Assembly: GCA_029167225.1 (NCBI GenBank)
Contig: JARFNK010000007.1
Location: 167,939 to 231,938, forward strand
Reading direction: 5' to 3'
Length of the DNA stretch: 64,000 nt
From: Sphingobium arseniciresistens
Lineage (GTDB): Bacteria > Pseudomonadota > Alphaproteobacteria > Sphingomonadales > Sphingomonadaceae
Below the pieces are notes generated by a model. The model did no database searches and was not told where the DNA came from. It was given only the letters and a program-made list of their open reading frames with translations. Position 1 is the stretch's first letter; the number at the start of each line of letters is the position of its first letter. Made by a program: the position numbers and the translations under genes. Of this stretch, positions 8,922-18,322 are shown in pieces.

Positions 8922-9668
8922 ATGAAAAGCCTTTCCACCTTCGCTACCATCGCTGCAGCCTCGCTGGCGCTTACCCTTGGCGCGTGCGGATCGAAGGATG
9001 CGAGCAACAGCACCGTCGCCGCGGCAGGCCCGGTGGCCGGCACCCCGGCGCCGGCCGGCACGACCTGGGCGGAAACGGTCGCGACTACGCCGGAAGGCGG
9101 CTTCCGCATGGGCAATGCCAATGCACCGATCAAGGTCGTCGAGTTCGCATCCTATACCTGCCCCCATTGCCGCGATTTCACCGCCGAGGCGGGCGAGCCC
9201 CTGCGCGAGATGGTGAACAGCGGCAAGGTGAGCTATGAATTCCGCGCCTTCATCCGCGATCCGCTGGATTTGACCGTGGCGCTGCTCGCCCATTGCGGAG
9301 GCAAGGATCCCTTCTTCCCGCTGACCGAGCAGTTCTTCGCCAACCAGGCACCGATGTTCGACAAGCTGCAGGCACAGCAGGGCGCCTATGAAGCGGCGAT
9401 GGCGGCACCGGCCGACAAGCGCTTCGTGATGCTGGCGACGACTGCGGGCCTCATCGACTTCGCCAAGCAGCGCGGCATAGCCGAGGATCAGGCCAAGCAG
9501 TGCCTTGCCGACACCAAGGCAGCCGAGGCGCTGGCCGATGGCGTGAAGAAGGCGACCGACGCCTATGCCATTTCCGGCACGCCCACCTTCCTCATCAACG
9601 GCAAGGTGGTGGAGAATGCCGCCAACTGGGAAACGCTGAAGGCGAAGCTCAAGGAAGCAGGGGTCTGA
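8922..9668 (+). CDS. DsbA-like thiol oxidoreductase, predicted lipoprotein (second of tandem pair)
   Basis: This 248-residue paralogue of the preceding gene has a lipoprotein signal ending in LTLGAC, then a low-complexity Ala/Pro linker and a DsbA domain with active site CPHC (YTCPHCRDF). The cis-proline loop reads SGTPTFLING. The lipobox implies membrane anchoring, unlike its neighbour, which looks soluble. DsbA-like proteins with a CPHC centre are strong oxidants; the precise substrates are unknown. A start further upstream (8892) would bury the signal peptide and is rejected. Confidence 0.9.
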   Translation: MKSLSTFATIAAASLALTLGACGSKDASNSTVAAAGPVAGTPAPAGTTWAETVATTPEGGFRMGNANAPIKVVEFASYTCPHCRDFTAEAGEPLREMVNSGKVSYEFRAFIRDPLDLTVALLAHCGGKDPFFPLTEQFFANQAPMFDKLQAQQGAYEAAMAAPADKRFVMLATTAGLIDFAKQRGIAEDQAKQCLADTKAAEALADGVKKATDAYAISGTPTFLINGKVVENAANWETLKAKLKEAGV

Positions 9669-9748
9669 TTGGGCCGGGGGGGCGCACAGCTTTGGCTTGA
9701 TGCGGCGCGCCCCCGCCGGCTGCATTCTCCTGCGCGAAAGCGTGGGCC

Positions 9749-12700
9749 ATGGAGATAAGGCGGCTCAAGCTTTCCGGCTTCAAGAGCTTCGTCGATCCGG
9801 CTGAACTGCGGATCGAGCCGGGGCTGACCGGCATTGTCGGCCCCAATGGCTGCGGCAAGTCCAACCTGCTGGAAGCGATCCGCTGGGTCATGGGCGAATC
9901 CAGTGCCAAGTCCATGCGCGGCGGCGGCATGGAGGATGTGATCTTCGCCGGCACCGCCACTCGCCCCCAACGCGACTTCGCCGAAGTGTCGCTGCTGACC
10001 GTACAGGATGAGGGCGAGCATTATCCCGCCATCGACGCCGGGCCGGATGGCGAGGTGGAGGTGATCCGTCGCATCGAGCGCGGTGCGGGCAGTGCCTATC
10101 GCGCCAATGGCCGCGACGTGCGCGCCAAGGATGTCGCGCTGATCTTCGCCGATGCTGCCACCGGCGCGCATAGCCCTGCGCTCGTCAGCCAGGGGAAGAT
10201 CGCCGCCGTCATCGCCGCCCGGCCGCAGGAGCGGCGCGCGATGCTGGAAGAGGCGGCGGGGATCGCCGGCTTGCATGTCCGCCGCAAGGATGCCGAACAG
10301 AAGCTCCGCGCGGCGGAAGGCAATCTCGCGCGGCTGGACGACATCCTTGCCGAAATGGATACGCGGGCCAACGCCTTGCGCCGGCAGGCGCGGCAGGCGG
10401 AGCGCTATATCGCCCTGTCAGAACAGATCCGGCTGGCCGAAGGACGCGCCGTCTTCGCCCGATGGCGCGATGCCGCCGCCGCCGCCGACACCGCACGCGC
10501 CGAGGCGAAGGCCGCCGAGACCCTGGTACAGCAGCGACAGGAAGCACAGATGGCTGCCGCCGCCCATGCCAATGCCGCCGTGCAGGCACTGGGCGAACGC
10601 AGGGCACAGGCGCAGGCGACACGCGACGCGGCGAATGAGGCGGGGCACCGGCTTTCGGCGCTGCGCAGCGAGTTGGCCTCCGCGACGCAGCGGCTCGCTG
10701 ATCTGTCCGCGCAGGCCGAACGGCTGGAGGAAGACAGGGCGAGGGAGGGTTCGCTCGCCAATGACGCCGCCGATGCGATCGCGCGGCTGACGGACGAGGC
10801 GAAGGCGCTCAAGGAACGCATCGCCCTGACCGAAGCGGCGCTGCCCGGCGCGGCGGAGCGGATTTCTGAGGCGGAACATGCCGCGCGCGACGCGGAGTTG
10901 GACCTTGCAAGGGCGATGGCGACGCAGGCCGGGGAACAGGCGGAATTGCGCGTCGCCGATGCAGCGCTGGCCGCTGGGCGCAGTCGGCTGGAGCGCGCGG
11001 CGCGCGACGTGGCGCGGCTGTCGGCGGAACGCGATGCCCTGCCGGACAGCGCGCCGGTGGAGGCCCGGCTGGCCGAGGCGCAGGGTGCGCAGCAGGTCGC
11101 GCAGGCGGATCGCGCATCTGCGGAAGCTGCTATTGCCGACGCGGAAACCCGACGGCAGGCGGCGGCGGAAGCGCGGGGGACGGCGGAATCGGCTCTGTCC
11201 TCGGCGCGCGCCGCCCTAGCCGCGCATGACAGCGAAGCGTCGGCACTGACCCGCGCGGTGGAAGCCGGCGCGCGCGGTACGGCAAGGGTGCTGGACCGGA
11301 TGAAGGCGGCGCCGGGATATGAACATGCGCTGGCGGCCGCGCTGGGCGACGATCTGGAGGCGCCGGTCGGGGTGGAGGGCAAGCGCGGCTGGGCGGGGGC
11401 ACAGCCGCTTCCCGACGATCCCGCGATCCCTCCGGGTTGCATCGCGCTTGCGGCCCATGTGACGGCGCCGCCCGAACTGGCGCGGAGGCTGGCGCAGGTC
11501 GCGGTTGGCGCGCAGGATGAAGGACAGGCGCTGGCCGTGGGGCAGCGGCTGGTGACGCTGGATGGTCGCCTTCGCCGGTGGGACGGTTATGTCGCGAGCG
11601 AAGGTGGCGCCGCCGCTGCCGAACGGCTGATCCGCCTGAACCGCATCGAGGCGCTGGCCGCCGCGCGCCCGGCGCTGGTCCGGGCGGTGGAAGCGGGGCA
11701 GACAGCGATGACGGCGGCTAGCGAGGCGGGCGCGGCAGCACAGGCCATGCTCGCCCAGTCGCGTTCCGGCCTGTCCGATGCCGACCAGCGGCTGCGAGCG
11801 GCTTTGCGGGCAGCGGACGAGGCGGCGGCGACATTGGAACGGGTCGGCAGTCGCCGGGCTGAATTGGACGCGCGCCTTGTCGACCTGCAGCGGGATCATG
11901 ACGCGGCGCAGGCTGAATATCGCGCCGCCGAAATCGCGCGTGCGGCCATGCCCGACGGCGCCGAGACCCGTGCCCTTGTGGCGGAACTGAGCGCGGCGAG
12001 CGAAAAGGCGCGCGGGCTCGTCGGCCAGCTTCGCGCGGATCGGTCGCAGGCGGACCGGGGGCTCGCAAGTGATCGGGAACGGTTGACAGCGGCGGATGCC
12101 GACCGGCGCAGTTGGGCCTCGCGCGCGGGCGAGGCGGCCAAACGCATCGCCGCCATGGCATCGCGCGGAGAAGCGATCGTCGCCGAACGTGCGGTCATCG
12201 CCGACAGGCCGCAGGTGCTGGAAGGCGAGATCGCCGCGCTCGTTTCCAGCAGCGCGACCCTGACCCAGGATGCCAAGGCCGCCGCCGAGGGCGAGCATGT
12301 CGCCGAGCGGGCATTGCGCGCCGCCGAATCCACCGCCGCGCAGGCCGCCGAGGCCGTGACCGCCGCCCGCGAAGCCCGCGCCACCGCCGCCGCACGCGCG
12401 GAGGCCGCCGACGAACGCCGGGTCGAGGCGGGCCGGCTTTCGGGCGAGCGCTTCGAATGCCCGCCACCGGTGCTGCCGGAGAAGCTGGGATTTGCCAGTG
12501 CCGAGGTGCGCGGCGCGGCCGAGGAACAGGCGGCCATGGAGCGGCTGACGGCGGAGCGCGAACGGATCGGGCCGGTCAACCTGGTGGCCGCGCAGGAGCT
12601 GGAAGAACTGGAGACGGCGCAGGCCACCAGTCGCGCCGAAAGCGAGGAGCTGACCCAGGCGATCAACCGCCTGCGCGGCTCCATCGGCAGCCTCAATCGC

Positions 12701-13192
12701 GAAGGGCGGCAGCGGCTGCTCGCGGCGTTCGAGGCGGTGGACGGGCATTTCCGGCGCCTCTTCACCACATTATTCAACGGCGGGCAGGCGCATCTGGAAC
12801 TGGTCGATAGCGACGATCCGCTGGAGGCGGGGTTGGAGATCATGGCGCAGCCACCGGGCAAGAAGCTCTCGGCGCTCACCCTGCTTTCGGGCGGCGAGCA
12901 GGCGCTGACCGCCGTGGCGCTGATCTTCGGCCTGTTCCTGACCAATCCGGCGCCGATCTGCGTGCTGGACGAGGTTGACGCGCCGCTGGACGACGCCAAT
13001 GTCGAGCGCTTCTGCGACCTGCTCGACCGCATGGTGCAGGATACCAAGACCCGCTACCTCATCGTCACTCATAATGCCGTGAGCATGAGCCGGATGCATC
13101 GGCTGTTCGGCGTGACGATGGTGGAACAGGGGGTGAGCCGGCTGGTCTCGGTCGATCTTGGCGGCGCAGAGCAGCTGCTGGCGGCGGAATGA
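9749..13192 (+). CDS. smc: Chromosome segregation protein SMC
   Basis: The 1147-residue protein has the complete SMC architecture. The N-terminal ATPase half carries the Walker A GPNGCGKS at residues 31-38. Two long Ala/Glu/Arg-rich coiled coils flank a hinge around residues 510-640. The C-terminal half has the ABC signature LSGGEQALTA near residue 1045 and Walker B CVLDEVDAPLDD near 1070. SMC dimers with ScpA/ScpB organise and segregate the chromosome; scpA and scpB are not adjacent here. It stands alone between the DsbA pair and a convergent phospholipase D gene. Confidence 0.97.
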   Translation: MEIRRLKLSGFKSFVDPAELRIEPGLTGIVGPNGCGKSNLLEAIRWVMGESSAKSMRGGGMEDVIFAGTATRPQRDFAEVSLLTVQDEGEHYPAIDAGPDGEVEVIRRIERGAGSAYRANGRDVRAKDVALIFADAATGAHSPALVSQGKIAAVIAARPQERRAMLEEAAGIAGLHVRRKDAEQKLRAAEGNLARLDDILAEMDTRANALRRQARQAERYIALSEQIRLAEGRAVFARWRDAAAAADTARAEAKAAETLVQQRQEAQMAAAAHANAAVQALGERRAQAQATRDAANEAGHRLSALRSELASATQRLADLSAQAERLEEDRAREGSLANDAADAIARLTDEAKALKERIALTEAALPGAAERISEAEHAARDAELDLARAMATQAGEQAELRVADAALAAGRSRLERAARDVARLSAERDALPDSAPVEARLAEAQGAQQVAQADRASAEAAIADAETRRQAAAEARGTAESALSSARAALAAHDSEASALTRAVEAGARGTARVLDRMKAAPGYEHALAAALGDDLEAPVGVEGKRGWAGAQPLPDDPAIPPGCIALAAHVTAPPELARRLAQVAVGAQDEGQALAVGQRLVTLDGRLRRWDGYVASEGGAAAAERLIRLNRIEALAAARPALVRAVEAGQTAMTAASEAGAAAQAMLAQSRSGLSDADQRLRAALRAADEAAATLERVGSRRAELDARLVDLQRDHDAAQAEYRAAEIARAAMPDGAETRALVAELSAASEKARGLVGQLRADRSQADRGLASDRERLTAADADRRSWASRAGEAAKRIAAMASRGEAIVAERAVIADRPQVLEGEIAALVSSSATLTQDAKAAAEGEHVAERALRAAESTAAQAAEAVTAAREARATAAARAEAADERRVEAGRLSGERFECPPPVLPEKLGFASAEVRGAAEEQAAMERLTAERERIGPVNLVAAQELEELETAQATSRAESEELTQAINRLRGSIGSLNREGRQRLLAAFEAVDGHFRRLFTTLFNGGQAHLELVDSDDPLEAGLEIMAQPPGKKLSALTLLSGGEQALTAVALIFGLFLTNPAPICVLDEVDAPLDDANVERFCDLLDRMVQDTKTRYLIVTHNAVSMSRMHRLFGVTMVEQGVSRLVSVDLGGAEQLLAAE

Positions 13193-13348
13193 GGAAGGCG
13201 TGATCCTCTTGGCGGATGGCACGACCTATTGCTTTGGGAGACCGTGAGATTGAGGGCCGATCGACACTCAATTTACGGACGCAGCAACAACCTTCAGCAA
13301 ATGCACTTTGAAAGGAGTGGAACCCCGCCCCTTCGCATTTCATCGCCG

Positions 13349-13420
13349 TGCTCCAGCGAAGGCAGGAACCCAGAGTAGAGACGTGCTCCCTTGCCCTGGG
13401 TTCCTGACTTGGGAGGAACA
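13349..13420. repeat. Imperfect inverted repeat, family A (degenerate copy)
   Basis: The left arm (13349-13373) and right arm (13396-13420) are inverted copies with several mismatches. The left arm differs at only a few bases from the arms of the element at 27941-28024, so both belong to one dispersed family. It sits in the 272-base gap between smc and the convergent phospholipase D gene, where I see no other feature, and it may act as a bidirectional terminator or REP-like element. Confidence 0.7.
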
Positions 13421-13464
13421 CAAAAAGCGGGCCATCGTTGTGAATGGCGCCGAATGTCGAGCCC

Positions 13465-14943
13465 CTAGGCCGATGCCTTTCGCCGCCGGAAATGCGGATG
13501 GCGCGCCCATTGCCTCATGCGGCGGAAGAGGCCGCGGTTGGTCACGGGCTCGAACATTTCGTCCGGCCCCTCGGGATCGAGCACTTCATTGTCGGCGAGC
13601 CATGCCTGCACCTCGCTGAGGTTGGGGACTTCATAGAGCCGCAGGGTCTTGCCCGGCCCGCGCAGGTCGTCGATCGCGGCGATCAGACCCTTTTCAGCGA
13701 TCGCCGCGGTGACGGTCGCGGGGTCACAATCCAGATGCTCGGCGATCAGGTCGTCGCGGATTGCCGTGATCGCCGGGCCGAAACCTTCATTGCCGTCCAC
13801 GCCCGCGTCAATGGCGACATCGCATTCGGTGTCGAGCCGCATCGAGCGGTTGTTCATGTTGGAGGAGCCGACGCGCAGGATCATGTCGTCCACGATCAGG
13901 ATCTTGGCATGGACATAGATCGGCGCGCCGCCGGCGGTGAAGGGATGGTAGATGCGCAGCCGGTCATGCGGGTCGCGCATCTTGAGCGCCTCGAACAGGC
14001 GGGCGCGGGCATTGTCCATCGCCTGCTGCTCCAGCCAGCCATCGGCCTGCTCGGGGTTGACGATGACGATTTCCGGGCAGTCGTCCTCCGCCAGCCGCTT
14101 CGCGATCGCCTCGGCAATGCGGCGGCAGGCGAAATACTGGCTCTCGGCATAGATGAAGCGCTTTGCCCGGCCGATCTGGTCGACATAGAGCCGTTCGATC
14201 TCGGTCACTTCCTCCTGATCGTCCATCTTCGGCGCGGTGCGGGCGATGGCGACCTCTGCTCCCTCGAACTGGACGGGCAGGGCGTCGGGCCAGCAATCGC
14301 TGATGCCGGTGACGGGCGCGAGCTTATCCCCGCCAGCGCCCAGCCAGCGGGCGCGGGCATGTTCGCCCAGCGCGGCGGCGACCGGCCCCTGCAGTGCCGT
14401 GGTGGCATCATGCCACGGCCCATAGGCGGTGCCGTCAGGCCGCCGCCGGCCGGCATCATCGTCCTTGTGCTCGCGGCTGTCCCAGCGGTCGCTGGTCATG
14501 TCGATGCCGCCGCAAAAGGCAAAGCAGTCGTCGATCGCGACGATCTTCTGGTGGTGGGATGCGGCCGTGGGATGATGGCTGTCCAGCTTCACGGTGATAC
14601 GCGGATGGCGCATCCACTTGATGAGGGTCAGCAGCGTCGGCCCATGCAGGAAAGACTTGATCGCGCCCACGTCCCAGCGGAGCAGATAGACCTCCAGCTC
14701 CGGCCGGTTGTTGACCAGCCACAGGATGAAATCGCCGATGGTGACGGGCGCGCCGTCATCCACATTTTCGCCGCGCACCAGCGGAATGCGGGGATCGAAA
14801 TCCCAGCCGATCAGCATGATCCGCCTTTCGGCCTTGAGCATCGCGGCGCGGGCGAGGCGGAAATAATCCTCCGCATCCACGATCACGCTCGCCCGTTCGG
14901 CCCGCGCGATGCGCCAGCAATTCTCTCCTTCGGTCAGGCTCAT
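13465..14943 (-). CDS. Phospholipase D-like / cardiolipin synthase-type protein
   Basis: The 492-residue protein has two HKD motifs (HHQKIVAIDD and HAKILIVDD), the paired catalytic signature of the phospholipase D superfamily. The overall form resembles bacterial proteins annotated as PLD or cardiolipin synthase-like. No N-terminal membrane segment is evident. Substrates could be phosphatidylglycerol or other phospholipids. The ATG overlaps the ubiA stop as ATGA, so it is the second gene of a coupled pair, although no functional link with ubiquinone synthesis is known. Confidence 0.9.
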   Translation of the reverse strand: MSLTEGENCWRIARAERASVIVDAEDYFRLARAAMLKAERRIMLIGWDFDPRIPLVRGENVDDGAPVTIGDFILWLVNNRPELEVYLLRWDVGAIKSFLHGPTLLTLIKWMRHPRITVKLDSHHPTAASHHQKIVAIDDCFAFCGGIDMTSDRWDSREHKDDDAGRRRPDGTAYGPWHDATTALQGPVAAALGEHARARWLGAGGDKLAPVTGISDCWPDALPVQFEGAEVAIARTAPKMDDQEEVTEIERLYVDQIGRAKRFIYAESQYFACRRIAEAIAKRLAEDDCPEIVIVNPEQADGWLEQQAMDNARARLFEALKMRDPHDRLRIYHPFTAGGAPIYVHAKILIVDDMILRVGSSNMNNRSMRLDTECDVAIDAGVDGNEGFGPAITAIRDDLIAEHLDCDPATVTAAIAEKGLIAAIDDLRGPGKTLRLYEVPNLSEVQAWLADNEVLDPEGPDEMFEPVTNRGLFRRMRQWARHPHFRRRKASA

Positions 14944-15854
14944 GCGCTGCCAACGACGAGGCAGGCGAGGAACATGAGCAACCCGGCGAACCTGTTGGAG
15001 CGGAACTTCGCCAGCGGATCGGCGCCGTCATCCTGGCGCAGCGTGCCCACCTGCCACAGCAGATGCGCCGCCATCGGCAGCAGCGCGAGCAGCGCCATCG
15101 CCATCGCCTGCGGACGGACCTGCCAGATGGCCGTGCCCCACAGCGTGACCGCCAGCGCATAGCACATCGTCACGCCGCCGCGCACATGGCTGCCCATGGC
15201 CCGTGCGCTCGACTTGATTCCCACCAGTGCGTCGTCCTCCCGATCCTGCAGCGCATAGATGGTGTCGTAACCCACGACCCAGAAAATGGTGCCGGCATAA
15301 AGGAGGATTCCCGGCAGGCTCAGCATGCCGGCGGCTTCCGTCCAGGCGACCAGCGACGCCCAAGAAAAGACGAGCCCCAGCCACAATTGCGGCCACCAGG
15401 TGATCCGCTTCATGAAGGGGTAGGCGGCGACGAGCGCGAGGCTGAGGATCGCGACCAGCATCGCCAGCGGCCGCAGTTGTATCCATACGATCAGGCCGAC
15501 CAGGCAGAGCGCCAGCAGCCAGCCCCAGGCCGCCTTCAGCGAGACGGCGCCGCTTGCCAGCGGGCGGCTGCGCGTGCGCTCCACCTGCGCGTCGAGATCG
15601 CGGTCGACGATGTCGTTATAGACGCAGCCCGCCCCGCGCATGGCGATACTGCCCAGCAGCAGCCAGAGGACCAGCGGCCAGCGCGCGATGGCCTGCCCCG
15701 CCAGCGCCACGCCCCACGCGCCGGGCCAGAACAGCAGCCACCAGCCGATCGGCCGGTCCAGCCGGGCGAGCAAGGCGAAGGCGCGCAAGCGGGCGGGCAG
15801 TCGCGCCACCAGCCCCCGCGCTTCGCTGTCGGGAACGATCTGTTCTGCGGTCAC
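14940..15854 (-). CDS. ubiA: 4-hydroxybenzoate polyprenyltransferase UbiA
   Basis: This 304-residue integral membrane protein attaches the polyprenyl tail to 4-hydroxybenzoate in ubiquinone synthesis. Both Mg-diphosphate motifs are seen: NDIVDRDLD followed by RSRPLASG, and YDTIYALQDREDD. About eight to nine hydrophobic segments fit the family. The start ATG gives MTAEQIVPDSE, preceding the RPIGWWLLFWPG segment that is typical of UbiA. It is divergent from rsmE across about 100 bases and coupled to the downstream phospholipase D gene. Confidence 0.96.
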   Translation of the reverse strand: MTAEQIVPDSEARGLVARLPARLRAFALLARLDRPIGWWLLFWPGAWGVALAGQAIARWPLVLWLLLGSIAMRGAGCVYNDIVDRDLDAQVERTRSRPLASGAVSLKAAWGWLLALCLVGLIVWIQLRPLAMLVAILSLALVAAYPFMKRITWWPQLWLGLVFSWASLVAWTEAAGMLSLPGILLYAGTIFWVVGYDTIYALQDREDDALVGIKSSARAMGSHVRGGVTMCYALAVTLWGTAIWQVRPQAMAMALLALLPMAAHLLWQVGTLRQDDGADPLAKFRSNRFAGLLMFLACLVVGSA

Positions 15855-15956
15855 GCTGTCTCCATCGGTCGCGCACGCTTGTCGAAACGCCGCTCTTGCT
15901 CTTTAGAGAAGTGCTGGCCGGCGACAAGGGCCAGCCGGAACGGAGACAGGACGAAG

Positions 15957-16712
15957 ATGACCGCCACGCCCGCATGGCCACCGCAAAGCGCGCCGCGCCT
16001 CTACGTCGAAGCGCCGCTGGGGCAGGGCGTCGCGGTGCCGATCGACGGCAATGCCGCGCATTATCTGATTGCCGTCATGCGGGTGAAGGCCGGCGACACG
16101 GTGCTGCTGTTCGACGGGCAATCGGGCGAATGGGCGGCGACCGCGCGGGACATTCGCAAGCGCGACCTGGTGCTGGAATGCGTCGCCAATACCAAGCTGC
16201 CGGAAACGGTGCCCGATTTCTGGCTGTGCGTGGCGCCGGTGAAGAAGGCGAGGATCGACCTGATCGCGGAAAAGGCCTGCGAACTGGGCGTGGCGCGCCT
16301 GCAACCAGTGCTGACCCGGCGTGCGATCGTCGACAAGCTGAACCTCGACCGGTTGCGCGCGCACCTCGTGGAGGCCGCGGAGCAATGTGGGCGCACGGCG
16401 ATCCCGGCGCTCGACGAGATGGTGAAGCTCGACGCCCTGCTGAAGGTCTGGCCGGCCGATCGCCACCTGTTCTTCGCGGACGAGACCGGAGGCGCGCCGC
16501 TGGCGGCGGCCTTTGCCGCGCATCCCGGCCCGGCGGCGCTGCTGGTCGGGCCAGAGGGCGGCTTCGATCCGCAGGAGCGCGCGGCGATTCGCGCTGTACC
16601 TGGCGCTGTGCCGGTCTCGCTCGGCCCGCGTATCCTGCGCGCGGAAACCGCCGCCATCGCGGCGACGGCGGCATGGATGACGCTCAATGGCGACTGGTCG
16701 CAGACCGGCTGA
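15957..16712 (+). CDS. rsmE: 16S rRNA (uracil1498-N3)-methyltransferase RsmE
   Basis: The 251-residue SPOUT methyltransferase methylates U1498 of 16S rRNA. Visible features are the N-terminal PUA-like region (LYVEAPLGQG, then HYLIAVMRVKAGD), a linker with KKARIDLIAEKACELG, and the knotted SAM-binding C-terminus with LLVGPEGGFDPQE and LGPRILRAETAA. The reading frame stays open far upstream, but that part is antisense to ubiA. The ATG at 15957, giving MTATPAWPPQ, puts the family start in the right place. Confidence 0.95.
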   Translation: MTATPAWPPQSAPRLYVEAPLGQGVAVPIDGNAAHYLIAVMRVKAGDTVLLFDGQSGEWAATARDIRKRDLVLECVANTKLPETVPDFWLCVAPVKKARIDLIAEKACELGVARLQPVLTRRAIVDKLNLDRLRAHLVEAAEQCGRTAIPALDEMVKLDALLKVWPADRHLFFADETGGAPLAAAFAAHPGPAALLVGPEGGFDPQERAAIRAVPGAVPVSLGPRILRAETAAIAATAAWMTLNGDWSQTG

Positions 16713-16816
16713 AATCCGTTTTCATCCGCAATTGGATTGAACCTGTCATAGAGGCAACTTATGTGCTGGCCGCGCGCTTGATTTGACGTGCGCGGGGGAA
16801 TGGATAAGGGGCGGGA

Positions 16817-18190
16817 ATGAGCACCAGAACCGATACAGGCGGCGATGACCCGATCATCGAGAGCCGCGACCAGTTGATCGCGGCTTTCGCCAAGGGGGAA
16901 AAGCCGCCCGAGCGCTGGCGCATCGGCACCGAGCATGAGAAGTTCGTCTATTCCTCGAAGGACCATCATGCGCCTTCCTATGAGGAAAAGGGCGGCATCC
17001 ATACGCTGCTCATCGGCCTCACTCGCTATGGCTGGACCCCGGTGTTCGAGGGCGAGAACATCATTGCCCTGTCCGGCGCGGACGGCACCATCAGCCTTGA
17101 GCCGGCAGGCCAGCTGGAACTTTCCGGCGCGCCGCTCGAAAACCTGCACCAGACCTGCGCCGAGACGGGTCGCCATCTGGAACAGGTGAAATATGTCGGC
17201 GACATGCTGGGCCTCGGGTTCCTCGGCCTTGGCATGTGGCCTGACAAGACCCGAGCCGAGCTGCCGATCATGCCCAAGGGGCGCTATGACATCATGCTGC
17301 GGCACATGCCGCGCGTGGGCTCCATGGGGCTCGACATGATGCTGCGCACCTGCACCATCCAGACCAATCTCGACTATGCGAGCGAGGCGGGGATGGCGAA
17401 GATGTTCCGCACCTCGCTGGCGCTGCAGCCGCTGGCGACCGCGCTGTTCGCCAACTCGCCCTTTACGGAAGGAAAGCCCAATGGCTTCCTGTCCTATCGC
17501 AGCCATATCTGGTCGGATACCGATCCGGCGCGCACCGGCATGCTGCCCTTCGTGTTCGAAGATGGCTTCGGCTATGAGCGCTATGCCGACTATGCGCTCG
17601 ACGTGCCGATGTATTTCGTGTTCCGCGAGGGTCGCTATATCGACGCTTCCGGCCTGTCGTTCCGCGATTTCCTCGAAGGCAAGCTGAGCGTCCTTCCCGG
17701 CGAGAAGCCGACGGAGAAGGATTGGGAGGATCATCTCTCCACCGCCTTCCCCGAGGTGCGGCTGAAGAGCTTCCTGGAGATGCGCGGCGCGGACGGCGGG
17801 CCGTGGGGCCGCATCTGCGCGCTGCCGGCGCTCTGGGTCGGCCTGCTTTATGACGGCACGGCGCTCGATGCCGCGTGGGACGTGGTCAAGGACTGGTCGA
17901 TGGAAGAGCGGCAGGTGCTGCGCGATTCCGTGCCGAAGCTGGGCCTCGACGCGCCGATCGGCGGCGGTGCCAAGCTGCGCGACATTGCCGGCGAAGTGGT
18001 CGACATTGCGCGCAGCGGCCTTGCGGCGCGGGCGCGGCTCGATTCATCGGGCAATAACGAGACTGGCTATCTCGCCGCCCTCGACGCGGTGGTCGCCAGC
18101 GGCAAGACGCCGGCAGAACGGCTGCTGGAACGCTATCATGGCGAATGGGCCGGCGACCTCAGCCGCGTCTATGCCGAAGAGAGTTTCTGA
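16817..18190 (+). CDS. gshA: Glutamate--cysteine ligase (plant/alphaproteobacterial type)
   Basis: The 457-residue enzyme catalyses the first, rate-limiting step of glutathione synthesis. It matches the GCS2-type ligase of plants and alphaproteobacteria, with WRIGTEHEKF near the N-terminus, ISLEPAGQLELSGAPL, and MLRTCTIQTNLDYASEAGM in the active-site region. A GGGGCGGGA ribosome-binding site precedes the ATG. It follows rsmE by about 100 bases. gshB is not in the window, but a glutathione transferase lies at 44457-45161. Confidence 0.96.
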   Translation: MSTRTDTGGDDPIIESRDQLIAAFAKGEKPPERWRIGTEHEKFVYSSKDHHAPSYEEKGGIHTLLIGLTRYGWTPVFEGENIIALSGADGTISLEPAGQLELSGAPLENLHQTCAETGRHLEQVKYVGDMLGLGFLGLGMWPDKTRAELPIMPKGRYDIMLRHMPRVGSMGLDMMLRTCTIQTNLDYASEAGMAKMFRTSLALQPLATALFANSPFTEGKPNGFLSYRSHIWSDTDPARTGMLPFVFEDGFGYERYADYALDVPMYFVFREGRYIDASGLSFRDFLEGKLSVLPGEKPTEKDWEDHLSTAFPEVRLKSFLEMRGADGGPWGRICALPALWVGLLYDGTALDAAWDVVKDWSMEERQVLRDSVPKLGLDAPIGGGAKLRDIAGEVVDIARSGLAARARLDSSGNNETGYLAALDAVVASGKTPAERLLERYHGEWAGDLSRVYAEESF

Positions 18191-18322
18191 AGCAGGCCTG
18201 TCGGCAATGTTGTGGCAACAAGCTGTTGCTCTGATGCCACAGGCCGGGCGGATGCGACCGACGGCGTGAAACCTTTGTTTGCCGGGGGCATTACATGGGC
18301 CTCGACATCAGAGGATGCCTGC

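Noticed and set aside
13349-13420. CRISPR-like repeats
   Set aside because: The repeats are inverted, not direct, and have no regular spacers or cas genes near.
15063-15956. Upstream in-frame extension of rsmE
   Set aside because: It is antisense to ubiA, and its translation is Arg/Ala-rich without family similarity; the ATG at 15957 gives the proper RsmE N-terminus.
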